A stretch of 64,000 nucleotides of DNA from the NCBI RefSeq assembly GCF_004343705.1, contig NZ_SKFH01000002.1:221341-285340 (forward strand). The letters run 5' to 3'. Shown piece by piece: positions 19,201 through 26,351 of this stretch. Source of the DNA: Flaviaesturariibacter aridisoli. GTDB taxonomy: Bacteria; Bacteroidota; Bacteroidia; Chitinophagales; Chitinophagaceae. The notes beneath the pieces are model-generated. The model was not told the DNA's origin, searched no databases, and saw only the letters and a program-made list of their open reading frames with translations. Positions within the stretch are counted from its first letter, which is position 1. The number at the start of each line of letters is the position of its first letter. The translations under genes were made by a program, and so were the position numbers.

Positions 19201-20660
19201 AGCCGTTTTATAGGCATTCGTCCCCTCCTACCCCATCTCCGCGCAGGGCCATTTAAGACCCGTTACGACCGCCTCGAGTTCGGGTGACTGCCGGGTTCGG
19301 AACGACGCACACTGGCTAAAACAGGCTAAAAAGGGGCTTTCCGCGGCCCCATTTTTAGCCGATCGGAGGCTGCAATAATGTCAGAAATGGGGGTGAAATA
19401 CCGGTCCAACTACCCCTGTACCCGCCACTCCGGTCGGGGTCTGCTCCCCTTTTTCCGATCCACCGAGGTTGCCGGCCGGGGTGGAATTCCGGGTGCGGCA
19501 GGGGTCAAATGCGGGTGCTCGGTGGGTCGGTGCCCCTGTTGAAAGGGCGGCAAAACAGGGTCCGTCGACCGGTGTTTGGAGCGCAAAAGGGTCCGAATGG
19601 GCCTGTACCGGGAGGTAGGATCCGGCCATTTTGGACGGTCGACAAGAGCCGTTTGCGGGTCCGAACGGCCCGGTCAGGGGGTGGCCGGGGAGGCCCAACC
19701 GGGGCCGGAAGTGTCCGAAAAGGAAGCCGATTCAGGATGGATTTTCCTCCCATGATGGAGTTTTTCGCTCCCTTTTTCCGGGCCCGTTGCCCCCGAATCC
19801 GGGCCGGCGCCCGGGAGATTTTTCCGGTTTTTCGGGTTGGCCGGGTATCCATTTCGGATCGTTTATGTGGCGGCCCGGGGTACCTTTTCACGGGCTTGGC
19901 GCGTCGTCGCCGGCGTTTTTTTTGCCACCTTCCGGGCTTGACCGGCACGTAGAAGTGGTGCGGGAAAACTGTTTTTGGGGAGGGCCACTCGGCATTTTTT
20001 TGTCGTAATCCAAACGGAAAATGGCGGGGCGCCCGGCTCCTTTCCCGGACATTTCCAGGGCCGAAAAAGAAGGTCAAGGCACTCTGTTTTTGTCTGCCCG
20101 GGGTGCTGAAACAAGTACCTGCAGGCGCCTCGAAGTAGCGTAATTCTGCGGCAGAAACGCTTCCCGATCCTGTGCAAAAACGGGCCGTAAGGACCGCCAA
20201 ACAAACTGGAAAGTGCGTCCTCCGTACCGGATTTCGCAGGGGTTGGCTGGGCATTACGGGATCGTTTACCCGCCATTTATACCCGGCTTCACGCCACCCC
20301 GGCGCCGGTAACAGCGTGCTGAAACAAGCTCCTGACGGGCCGCAAACGGCCCATTTCCGGGCCCCTGCGGAGGCCCTTTGCGCCCCTTGATCAAGGGCAA
20401 AAAGGGTCTGATTACCTGCACACGGACGGCCCGGGACGGCCTGGAAAGTGGCCTCACCCGTAGTGCCGGGAGTTCGGATGATCGCCCTGTTTATGGACCG
20501 GAGTACCGCTGACTCACACAGGGGAACCCGTAGCAAAAGGGCCGGTACCAGCCGTAAAACGGCCGCGCAGATGCGCTTCCAGGGGCCCTTTTAATCGCCC
20601 CACAGCTGTCATTTCTACCCTAGCCGGGGGCTTTGGGCGCCCGGCGAGGGCGCTTCCCGC
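19201..20660. other. GC-rich low-complexity non-coding region
   Basis: About 1.46 kb built from recurring GC words (GGGTCCG, CCGG, GGGCC, ACGGGCCG) alternating with T or A runs of 4-8. A near repeat GTGCTGAAACAAG occurs at 20103 and 20316. A 14-bp hairpin GGCTAAAAAGGGGC/GCCCC-ATTTTTAGCC lies at 19324-19360. The long open frames here (for example 19505-20536 minus) are low-complexity Arg/Pro/Gly translations with no family resemblance. I judge the region non-coding. It could be a structured RNA, a decayed repeat array or a DNA-structural element. Confidence 0.6.
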
Positions 20661-20675
20661 CCAGCGAGGCGGGCA

Positions 20676-20709
20676 CAAAAAAACCCCCGCCTGGCGGCGG
20701 GGGCTCTTT
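20676..20709 (-). terminator. Strong terminator after rplL
   Basis: On the minus strand an 8-bp all-GC stem CCCCCGCC/GGCGGGGG with a 4-base loop is followed by seven T. It ends the rplKAJL unit 24 bases after the rplL stop, so read-through into rpoB over 3.4 kb is unlikely. Confidence 0.9.
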
Positions 20710-20732
20710 TATCGTTGCGAGGCAGAGGGCAA

Positions 20733-21107
20733 TTAAGCGATCTCTACGTCGGCACCAGCTTCTTTCAGCTTGTTGGCGATATCTTCGGCAGTAGCCTTGT
20801 CCACACCTTCTTTAACGGGCTTCGGAGCACCATCAACGAGGTCTTTGGCTTCTTTCAGGCCCAGGCCGGTCAGGTCCTTAACGATCTTAACCACGTTGAG
20901 CTTGGAAGCACCACCGCTCTTCAGGATCACGTTGAAGGAAGTCTTCTCTTCTACGGCTGCAGCGCCACCGCCGGCGTCACCGCTTACTACTACCGCAGCA
21001 GCTGCGGGCTCGATACCGTACTCGGATTTCAGGAAATCGGCCAGTTCTTGTACTTCTTTAACGGTCAGGCCTACCAGTTGTTCTGCAAGATTTTTAACGT
21101 CTGCCAT
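20733..21107 (-). CDS. rplL: 50S ribosomal protein bL12 (L7/L12)
   Basis: A 124-residue stalk protein that recruits translation GTPases to the ribosome. The N-terminal dimerisation helix ([27 protein letters not shown]) is followed by an Ala/Gly-rich hinge with [17 protein letters not shown] (about 35-52). The C-terminal domain contains [20 protein letters not shown] and [22 protein letters not shown]. Length is standard. It is the last gene of the rplKAJL unit; a strong terminator follows rather than rpoB, which is unusual for this locus. Confidence 0.98.
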   Translation of the reverse strand: MADVKNLAEQLVGLTVKEVQELADFLKSEYGIEPAAAAVVVSGDAGGGAAAVEEKTSFNVILKSGGASKLNVVKIVKDLTGLGLKEAKDLVDGAPKPVKEGVDKATAEDIANKLKEAGADVEIA

Positions 21108-21117
21108 GTTGTTTAAA

Positions 21118-21290
21118 TTTTTTCCGGCTTCATCTCCCCGGTTTAAGGAGGGGATCCGTCGGAGGGTTTAAAAAAATTTGTCGCTGTTGACCCCAGCGGC
21201 GAGGGCGGCCCCACCCCGGCCCTCCCCGAGGGGGAGGGAGTTGGTGGGGATATCTTTCTCCCTTCCCTTCGGGAAGGGTTGGGGATGGGT
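21118..21290. repeat. GC hairpins of a dispersed family between rplJ and rplL
   Basis: Several CTCCCC/GGGGAG-type palindromes occur here: CCGGTTTAAGGAGGGG, CGGCCCTCCCCGAGGGGGAG, and CCCTTCCCTTCGGGAAGGG at 21259-21277 followed by TTGGGGATGGG. The last string recurs almost exactly at 53286-53318, with related elements at 58228, 58266 and 31854. They lie inside the rplJ-rplL transcript. Confidence 0.6.
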
Positions 21291-21291
21291 C

Positions 21292-21897
21292 TTATTCAGC
21301 AGCCGGAGCTTCGCCTTCAGCAGGTGCTTCGGGTGCAGCGGGCGCTTCGGCGGCCGGAGCTTCTGCGGGGGCAGCGGCTTCGGTACCGGGCTTGTTGATC
21401 ACGCCGCCTTGCTCGTGGAAGTTCTGCAGGGCAGACAGCACGCGCGAAGCGGGCGACTGCAGCAGGCCGATAACCTCGCCAATGAGCTCGTTTTTGGTCT
21501 TGATCTTCGTGAGGGCCTTCAGGTTGTTGTCGCCGGTGTAGATATCACCGTTGATGAAAGCGGCCTTCAGCTCCGGCTTCTCGCCTTTGGCGGCGTCGCG
21601 GAACGAAGAGATGATCAGGGCCGGCTCCTTGGGGTTCTCGGAGAACAGCAGGGCGGTTACGTTGTGGAGGGAGTCGAATACACCGTTGTAACGCTCGGCA
21701 TCCAGGCCTTCGAGGGCCTTGCGGATGAGGGTGTTCTTGGCCACCTTCATTTCCACATTCTTGTTGAAGCAGGCGCGGCGCAGCTGGGACACCTGGGCAA
21801 CGCTCAGGCTTTCCGTATTGGTTACATAGAAGTTGTCGTACTGGGAGAATTTCTCCTTCAGGGCGACGATCACTTCATTTTTTTGCTCTTTAGTCAT
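21292..21897 (-). CDS. rplJ: 50S ribosomal protein uL10
   Basis: A 201-residue stalk base protein linking bL12 dimers to 23S rRNA. The start MTKEQKNEVIVALKEKFSQYDNFYV and the central VAKNTLIRKAL segment are typical, as is the helix that binds bL12 (about 140-165). After about residue 170 it carries an extra low-complexity tail of Ala, Pro and Glu (TEAAAPAEAPAAEAPA onward) of roughly 30 residues, longer than the usual 165-175-residue uL10. Encoded 60 bases after rplA and followed, after a hairpin-rich gap, by rplL. Confidence 0.97.
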   Translation of the reverse strand: MTKEQKNEVIVALKEKFSQYDNFYVTNTESLSVAQVSQLRRACFNKNVEMKVAKNTLIRKALEGLDAERYNGVFDSLHNVTALLFSENPKEPALIISSFRDAAKGEKPELKAAFINGDIYTGDNNLKALTKIKTKNELIGEVIGLLQSPASRVLSALQNFHEQGGVINKPGTEAAAPAEAPAAEAPAAPEAPAEGEAPAAE

Positions 21898-21958
21898 TGT
21901 ACGAAGCTTTTGTAATCCGTTGAAGCTGGATGGTTGTCATCCGGGGCTTGCGGCAGGA

Positions 21959-22654
21959 TTAGTGAACGAAGGTTTTTGTGTCGACAGGGATGCCGGGGCT
22001 CATCGTGGCGGCCATGGTCAGGCCTTTCAGGTAGGTACCTTTGGCAGTAGACGGCTTGGCTTTGATGATGGCGTTGATCAGCTCCTGGGCGTTGCCGGCG
22101 ATCTTCTCGGGCGAGAAGGATACGCGGCCGATCGAAGCGTGGATGATACCTGCCTTGTCCACTTTAAAGGCGATCTTACCACCTTTTACCTCGTTCACAG
22201 CGCCTGCTACGTCGTTCGTAACGGTACCGGTCTTGGGGTTGGGCATCAGGTTGCGGGGACCGAGGATCTTACCGAGACGGCCGATCTTGGGCATCACCGC
22301 GGGGGTAGCAACGATGACGTCAACGTCGGTCCAGCCGCCGTCGATCTTCTGGATGAATTCGTCGAGGCCAACGTAGTCGGCGCCGGCGCCTTTGGCGGCG
22401 GCTTCCTGCTCGGGACCGCAAAGAACCAGCACACGCTTGGTTTTACCGGTGCCGTGGGGCAGGGTTACGGTGCCGCGGATGGCCTGGTCGGCTTTCTTGG
22501 GGTCAACGCCGAGACGGATGTGGATGTCTACGGAGGCGTCGAACTTGCAGGTGTTAACTTCCTTCACCAGGGCGGAAGCCGCCTGGAGGGAGTAGGCTTT
22601 ATTGGCGTCAACCTTGCCGTTGACTGCCTTTCTTTTTTTAGGAACAAATGCCAT
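21959..22654 (-). CDS. rplA: 50S ribosomal protein uL1
   Basis: A 231-residue L1-stalk protein that binds 23S rRNA helix 76-78 and helps E-site tRNA release; in many bacteria it also represses its own operon. Conserved segments are [40 protein letters not shown] (given by its key LPHGTGK motif), the [21 protein letters not shown] region (about 120-140) and the C-terminal [20 protein letters not shown]. Length and motif order are standard. It lies between rplK (54 bases) and rplJ (61 bases) in one transcription unit. Confidence 0.98.
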   Translation of the reverse strand: MAFVPKKRKAVNGKVDANKAYSLQAASALVKEVNTCKFDASVDIHIRLGVDPKKADQAIRGTVTLPHGTGKTKRVLVLCGPEQEAAAKGAGADYVGLDEFIQKIDGGWTDVDVIVATPAVMPKIGRLGKILGPRNLMPNPKTGTVTNDVAGAVNEVKGGKIAFKVDKAGIIHASIGRVSFSPEKIAGNAQELINAIIKAKPSTAKGTYLKGLTMAATMSPGIPVDTKTFVH

Positions 22655-22708
22655 TGTAATTTCTTTTAAGTGTTCTGTCCTTCGCTTACGCTCAGGATGA
22701 CAAAATCA

Positions 22709-23155
22709 TTATTTGCTTTCCCAGGGAGCGGTACCTTCCACGGTCAGTCCCATCGAGCGGGCCGTGCCGGCCACCATGCTCATGGCGCTGTCGAGGGTGA
22801 AGGCGTTCAGGTCGGCCATCTTGTCTTCAGCGATGGCTTTCACCTGGTCCCAGGTTACTTTACCCACCTTGTTGCGGTTCGGCTCTTTGGAACCGCTCTG
22901 GATCTTGGCGGCGTCCTTCAGCTGAACGGCTGCGGGGGGCGTTTTGATGATGAAGTCGAACGACTTGTCGGAATAAACGGTCAGCAGTACGGGGAGTACT
23001 TTGCCTTGCTTGTCCTGGGTGCGCGCATTGAATTGCTTGCAGAATTCCATGATGTTGACACCTTTGGAACCCAGGGCCGGACCGATCGGGGGAGCAGGGT
23101 TGGCCTGGCCACCCTTGCACTGGAGCTTTACATAGCCCGTGATTTCTTTTGCCAT
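22709..23155 (-). CDS. rplK: 50S ribosomal protein uL11
   Basis: A 148-residue protein of the GTPase-associated centre, which binds the thiostrepton loop of 23S rRNA. The N-terminal domain shows [34 protein letters not shown] (key motif [10 protein letters not shown]), and the C-terminal RNA-binding domain has [23 protein letters not shown] and [12 protein letters not shown]. It is the first gene of the rplKAJL unit. A promoter-like TACCTTTG lies about 170 bases upstream. Normally nusG precedes it directly; here 7.8 kb of other genes intervene. Confidence 0.98.
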   Translation of the reverse strand: MAKEITGYVKLQCKGGQANPAPPIGPALGSKGVNIMEFCKQFNARTQDKQGKVLPVLLTVYSDKSFDFIIKTPPAAVQLKDAAKIQSGSKEPNRNKVGKVTWDQVKAIAEDKMADLNAFTLDSAMSMVAGTARSMGLTVEGTAPWESK

Positions 23156-23321
23156 TTTCTACGTGATTTATTGGTTCAAGCGATGAGCCTATCTCCGCGA
23201 CAGGATCATCTCCCAAGTTGATCATTTTAAGCTTCCAGGAGTGATCCTGGCTACTTAACTCTGGGTGACCGCCTTCGCCGGAGGCTACAGCGGTCGGAGA
23301 AAGAACTAACTTTTGGGAGCG

Positions 23322-23329
23322 CAAAGGTA
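23322..23329 (-). promoter_or_regulatory. Probable rplK -7 promoter element
   Basis: TACCTTTG on the minus strand matches TAnnTTTG and is identical to the box at the tRNA-tuf promoter. No TTG is found 19 bases upstream (TTT-rich sequence is there instead), so the -33 half is weak. It implies a leader of about 160 bases. Confidence 0.55.
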
Positions 23330-23480
23330 AGGAAGCCGGCGGAAAAAAGTAGGATAATTCTGTTAAGAGCAGCGGGGTAGGAGAAGGGCAGCTTACATGA
23401 GTACTTGAGTACCTGATTACAGGAGGGCACAAGTGGCCGCTTCCGCCCGCTCGCGACCATGCTTTGAGCTTGCGTGCGGG

Positions 23481-23683
23481 ACCAAAACCGGTGTTTCTGT
23501 CACTTGACCGGCGTTTCTGTCAGAAGAGAAGCCGTTTCCGTGTTTCGGGCGCTGTTTCTGCCGTTCGAAGCGGCGTTTCCGGCAAAAAAAGGCTGTTTCT
23601 GTTCGCACCGGTTGTGTTTCGGTCCCAAAAACAGCGTTGCTGTCAGCGAAAGGGCTGTTTCCGCGTTTCGGGAGCTGTTTTTA
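23481..23683. repeat. 21-bp periodic array 2
   Basis: Units start at 23481, 23502, 23522, 23543, 23564, 23585, 23606, 23627, 23648 and 23666. Six of the nine steps are exactly 21; the exceptions are one 20-bp and one 18-bp step near the ends and minor drift. The conserved core is GTTTCTG or GTTTCCG near positions 13-19 of each unit. It lies between the divergent rplK and helical-family genes, ending 132 bases before the latter's start. Confidence 0.85.
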
Positions 23684-23815
23684 ACCACCAGAGGGTCAGA
23701 AAGCCTTCATTTTCAGAAAAATCCCGGATTTTCCGGGGAATCCGGCAAAATATCTAGAAATACGGCAAAGTTGAAAGCCCGGCTGTTGTAATTTAAGGTC
23801 CTAAAACCAACAATT

Positions 23816-24493
23816 ATGGCAGCACAAGCACACGAAGACCGCTTTCACATGCAACAGGCTGTAGCAGCTTTGATGAACAAACGCAGGGCGGTCTGGGAAC
23901 GCAACGAGATGGTCGCCGAATCGGTGGCCTACATCGTTCCCCGCCTGGAACGCGCTCACTTCCTGGTCGATGCCAAGGAGGAAGGCGGCACCTCGGGCCT
24001 CACGCAGGCCAAAAACAATTTCATCGACAACATCTGCGCGCGCAGCTGGCTGATGGCCAAGCGGCTGAAACTGTTTGCGCTGCGCAAAGGCCTGCCCGTA
24101 CTGCTGGCCCAGGCCACGCAACCGCGTCGCTACTTCGACAACGGCTCCGAGCTGGAGCGCATTGGCCGCTGCGCCGCCGTGGTGAAATGGGCCGAAGAAC
24201 ATATGGCCGACCTCGCGCCCTTTAAGATCAGCATGGGTGATGTGGCCGCCCTCAGCGCCGACATCGAGCGGGCGCGCCCGCTTTCCGCCGACCGTGATAC
24301 GACGGGCGACGGCCTTCAGCTCGTTAACAAAAATCTCCCGCAGCTGCTGCAGGAGATCCAGGACAAGCTGTATGAGCTCGACGACGAGGTCATCGCGCTA
24401 ATGGATGATCAACCGGAGTTCCAGGACGAGTATTTCATCGCCCGTAGAATTACGGATCGCAAGGCCACCAGGCGGCCGATGCGTAATGAGTAA
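23816..24493 (+). CDS. Uncharacterised helical protein (family member 2)
   Basis: A 225-residue, apparently all-helical soluble protein without signal peptide or recognised motif. It shares length and layout with the protein at 55670 and the helical part of that at 1-743: an N-terminal helix pair, a Thr/Ser-rich turn (GGTSGLTQAKNNF), helices with many Arg and Ala, and the C-terminal pattern L-x2-LD-D-EV-x2-L, then EF-x3-Y-x2-AR-x-I-x-D. A helical bundle is likely. It lies downstream of the 21-bp array 2, within the DNA that separates nusG from rplK. The stop codon is embedded in a GTAATGA heptamer tract and a terminator follows. Confidence 0.7.
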   Translation: MAAQAHEDRFHMQQAVAALMNKRRAVWERNEMVAESVAYIVPRLERAHFLVDAKEEGGTSGLTQAKNNFIDNICARSWLMAKRLKLFALRKGLPVLLAQATQPRRYFDNGSELERIGRCAAVVKWAEEHMADLAPFKISMGDVAALSADIERARPLSADRDTTGDGLQLVNKNLPQLLQEIQDKLYELDDEVIALMDDQPEFQDEYFIARRITDRKATRRPMRNE

Positions 24494-24503
24494 TGAATAA
24501 TGA
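24483..24503. repeat. GTAATGA heptamer tract at the 3' end of the gene
   Basis: GTAATGA, GTAATGA, ATAATGA. The stop codon of the helical protein gene (24491-24493) falls inside. The reverse complement word (ATTACTC) forms tracts at 26333-26360 and 52622-52656. Confidence 0.7.
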
Positions 24504-24531
24504 AACGCCCCGCTTTCGCGGGGCGTTTTTC
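24503..24531 (+). terminator. Terminator after the helical-family gene
   Basis: The 11-bp stem AAACGCCCCGC/GCGGGGCGTTT is followed by a T run, ten bases after the stop codon. Confidence 0.9.
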
Positions 24532-24534
24532 TTT

Positions 24535-24625
24535 CGCGGGCTGAAGCCCGAGGCTAACACGCACCGCCCCCGCTTTGCGGGGCAGGCTGCCACGCGGCGG
24601 GTTGAAAAAGCCGCCTATTCTTTCA
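24535..24625. repeat. Dispersed palindromic element (GGGCTGAAGCCC type), copy 1
   Basis: GCGGGCTGAAGCCCGAGGC is followed by CCCCCGCTTTGCGGGGCAGG and GCCACGCGGCGG. The same order of palindromes recurs at 26118-26185, so the two loci flank the CrtC-like gene. Confidence 0.7.
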
Positions 24626-24804
24626 CCGCGCCGTTGCGCCGCTGCGCCGCCGCGTGCCCCGGCCGCCAAAAACTCCGTATTTCTACTATTGTCCGGCTCG
24701 AAAAGACGGTCTACCTTGTTGCCACTCCCACCCTACCAAAACAACTGCCGACCTACGCCAACCACCACGCCTCTCTTATTGATCATCATTAAAAACAACG
24801 AACT

Positions 24805-25923
24805 ATGTTGGCAGAACAAACCCTTGCGCCCGTCACCGACGCCGGCGTATTCATCCAGCTTCCGCAAGACCAGTACCGCCACCCCGGCGCCCCCACCGAA
24901 TGGTGGTGGCACATCGGCACCCTCCGCACCGACGATGGCCGCGCCTTCGGCTTCGAGATCAACGCCGTGGGCGTGCTCACCGACCAAACCAACTTCGGCG
25001 TGGCCATGGGCTCGATCACCGACGTGCAGGCGAAGCAGCATTACTCCGCCCTGCAGTACATGCCCCTGGCGGATACCTGGGCCGAGACGGACAGCAGCAA
25101 ACCCTGGCGCGTAGGACTTTCCAGCCCGGTGGGCTACCCCGACGCGGTAGGCATCCGGATGGAGGGCATCGATGGCAGCGTGGATCATATGACCGTGCAC
25201 TGCGACTTCACCAGCAAGGCCAGCGGTAAGAAATGCAGCCTCAGCCTGCGCCTGGAGCAGCAGGGTCCGCCGCTCTACGTATTCGGTACCGGCCGCTCGG
25301 GCAAAGCCGGCGACGGCCCCCTGCCGGTGCAGCAATACAACTACTATTATTCGTACACCAACCTGCAGGCCAGCGGCACCCTCACTATCGACGGCGAAAC
25401 CTTCGGCGTGCGCGGCACCACCTGGATGGACCATGAGTACGGCGTCTTCTCGCGCCCCGATGGCGGCCCCGTGCAGTGGATGCTCCAGGACCTGCAGCTG
25501 GCCAACGGCCTGCACCTCTCCAACTACGTGATCGTAAAGCCGGGTGAAAAGTTCGAAGCGGGCGTGCCCGTCGACTCGCACGCCACGATGCTGGTGAACG
25601 GCGAAAGCAAGTACGTGGCCACCCGCACCACGCCGCTGCAACCGACCGTGATCAATGGCGACACCTACTTCCTGCAGTTCCGGGTAGATCTCCTGGACGA
25701 AGGAAAGGAAACGGTGTACTTCCTCGTGGATGCGGCCGTGACCGACCAGGTGTTCAAAGACCCCACGGGCCTCAACAGCGGCTACGAAGGCAACGGCTCG
25801 GGCCGCATGCTGCTCACCCTGGATACGCCCGGCGGCGGCAGCGAGACGGTGCAGCTTTCCGCCGGCGATGCCTGGATCGAGCAGATGCTGTACACGAAGA
25901 TCCCGACGCAAATGGCTTTTTAA
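24805..25923 (+). CDS. AttH/CrtC-type lipocalin-like protein
   Basis: A 372-residue protein with the two-domain layout of the AttH/carotenoid 1,2-hydratase family. APTEWWWHIGTLRTDDGRAFGFEINA (about residues 31-56; key EWWWHIG-L) opens the first calycin-like barrel. GVRGTTWMDHEYG (about 197-209) marks the conserved Trp-Met-Asp-His motif at the start of the second. No signal peptide is visible. Some members hydrate carotenoids, but no carotenoid genes are nearby, so a lipid- or isoprenoid-related role is only a guess. It lies between two copies of a palindromic repeat within the accessory block separating nusG from rplK. Confidence 0.8.
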   Translation: MLAEQTLAPVTDAGVFIQLPQDQYRHPGAPTEWWWHIGTLRTDDGRAFGFEINAVGVLTDQTNFGVAMGSITDVQAKQHYSALQYMPLADTWAETDSSKPWRVGLSSPVGYPDAVGIRMEGIDGSVDHMTVHCDFTSKASGKKCSLSLRLEQQGPPLYVFGTGRSGKAGDGPLPVQQYNYYYSYTNLQASGTLTIDGETFGVRGTTWMDHEYGVFSRPDGGPVQWMLQDLQLANGLHLSNYVIVKPGEKFEAGVPVDSHATMLVNGESKYVATRTTPLQPTVINGDTYFLQFRVDLLDEGKETVYFLVDAAVTDQVFKDPTGLNSGYEGNGSGRMLLTLDTPGGGSETVQLSAGDAWIEQMLYTKIPTQMAF

Positions 25924-25942
25924 AATGGCTTTGTGGTTATAG

Positions 25943-25974
25943 AAAAACGTCCCGCTTTCAGCGGGACGTTTTTG
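25943..25974 (+). terminator. Terminator after the CrtC-like gene
   Basis: The 10-bp stem AACGTCCCGC/GCGGGACGTT is followed by five T, 22 bases after the stop. Confidence 0.9.
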
Positions 25975-26300
25975 TTTGCGGGCTGAAGCCCGCAGGATAA
26001 AGTGGCGGCGCTACGCGCCGCATGCCTCCTCGCCTGTGCCGGCTCCTCGGGCTAAAGCCCGAGGCAAACAAATAGCGCCGCTACGCGGCGGGGCGCTGCA
26101 GAATCCGCATTCTGTTCCCCCGGCTAAAGCCCGAGGCGATAAAGTGCCGCCCCCGCTTTGCGGGGCAGGCTGCTATGCGGCGGTGTGCAGCCGGTTGTAA
26201 CTCAGTGAGGCCTTCGAAAGGATGTTCTTTTCGTTGCGCCGTTGTGTCGTTGTGTCGTCGTGTACGGAGGCCGCTTGCGGCCGACAAAAACAGACTCAAA
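25975..26300. repeat. Cluster of REP-like palindromes, copies 2-4
   Basis: A gene-free stretch with successive palindromes GCGGGCTGAAGCCCGC, GGCGGCGCTACGCGCCGC, TCGGGCTAAAGCCCGA, GCGCCGCTACGCGGCG, CGGCTAAAGCCCG and CCCCCGCTTTGCGGGG. All have the form GGGCTRAAGCCC or GCC-GCTACGC-GGC. They match the element at 24535-24625 in sequence and order. Confidence 0.75.
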
Positions 26301-26301
26301 T

Positions 26302-26332
26302 AAAAACGTCCCACCTACTGTGGGACGCTTTT
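26302..26332 (-). terminator. Terminator of the DUF5916 gene
   Basis: On the minus strand the stem GCGTCCCAC/GTGGGACG(T) is followed by TTTTTATTT, 20 bases after the stop codon. An ATTACTC heptamer tract (26333-26360) lies between stem and stop. Confidence 0.85.
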
Positions 26333-26351
26333 CATTTTCATTACTCATTAC

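Noticed and set aside
19505..20536. A 343-codon open frame in the patterned block
   Set aside because: Arg/Pro/Gly low-complexity translation, no start context, overlapping equally long frames on the other strand; composition follows the repeats.
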